From: Dendrophyllia cribrosa
Taxonomy: Eukaryota; Cnidaria; Anthozoa; Scleractinia; Dendrophylliidae
Reading direction: 5' to 3'
NCBI GenBank assembly: GCA_024195265.1
Contig: JAJLRJ010000004.1
Coordinates: 27,181,434 to 27,245,433, forward strand
Length of the DNA: 64,000 nt
In this document: positions 63,980 through 64,000 of the stretch, in pieces
How the letters are laid out: each line of letters opens with the position of its first letter
How positions within the stretch are numbered: position 1 is the stretch's first letter
Program-made: the position numbers and the translations under genes
Notes under the pieces: model-generated
Told to the model about the DNA's origin: nothing
Database searches by the model: none
What the model saw: only the letters and a program-made list of their open reading frames with translations

Positions 63980-64000
63980 AAGGATATCAGATTTAAGATA

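Overview
This is eukaryotic nuclear DNA from an animal. It is AT-rich, has GT/AG-spliced exons and no operons, and is crowded with decayed transposable elements. The mix (Penelope-like elements with hammerhead ribozymes, Harbinger elements paired with Myb-like genes, Crypton tyrosine recombinases, hAT/ZNF862-like and Ulp1-PHD genes, BEL and Ty3 fragments, a Polinton-type DNA polymerase B, a tRNA-like SINE and several short inverted-repeat elements) best fits an anthozoan cnidarian, plausibly a stony coral. That placement is inferred from family content, not from a species-specific marker.

Layout. 1-5 kb: an unrecognised minus-strand split gene with one exon duplicated around a Penelope-like endonuclease remnant that still carries a hammerhead ribozyme. 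5.5-10.7 kb: a decayed Harbinger element, with a Myb-like gene (+) convergent to a four-exon transposase (-). 10.7-15.5 kb: pieces of Ty3 integrase, a LINE tail, and a BEL/Pao gag-protease remnant split by an LTR-like insert. 16.4-18 kb: a SAP ORF and an Ulp1 protease-PHD pseudogene. 18.5-19.1 kb: tandem repeats with an internal palindrome. 19.2-21.9 kb: a hAT/ZNF862-like gene with a vertnin-like N-terminus. 22.6-28.1 kb: a cluster of short intronless ORFs, several with a TATA box close to the start (small Cys-rich, RING-like, acidic/basic and SLOG-like proteins), interrupted by a LINE endonuclease ORF. 29-34 kb: telomere-like repeats, a tnp2-like fragment, a vWA exon and a SET-domain gene fragment. 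34.6-36.4 kb: a second hammerhead candidate and a second Harbinger/Myb pair. 37.6-40.9 kb: a RecQ-like first exon and a seven-exon Ulp1-PHD gene that is intact except for one base. 41-46.3 kb: a zinc-finger/Penelope RT chimera, a Ty3 gag split by a LINE, a tnp2-like exon, and an AAA+ ATPase gene interrupted by a palindromic Penelope terminal repeat with a 13-bp target duplication. 46.3-51.4 kb: mostly non-coding, with MITEs, a SINE and tandem repeats. 51.9-53.5 kb: a Crypton. 57-62 kb: a near full-length but broken Tx1/L1-type LINE holding a solo-LTR-like insert. 62.4-64 kb: a Polinton-type DNA polymerase B running off the end.

Nearly every recognised gene belongs to a mobile element and most carry frameshifts or stops. 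The exceptions are the Ulp1-PHD gene at 38.3-40.9 kb (six introns with consistent phases and one extra base), the vWA and RecQ-like exons, and a few small ORFs at 22-27 kb. Family calls come from motif recognition only. No database search was run.
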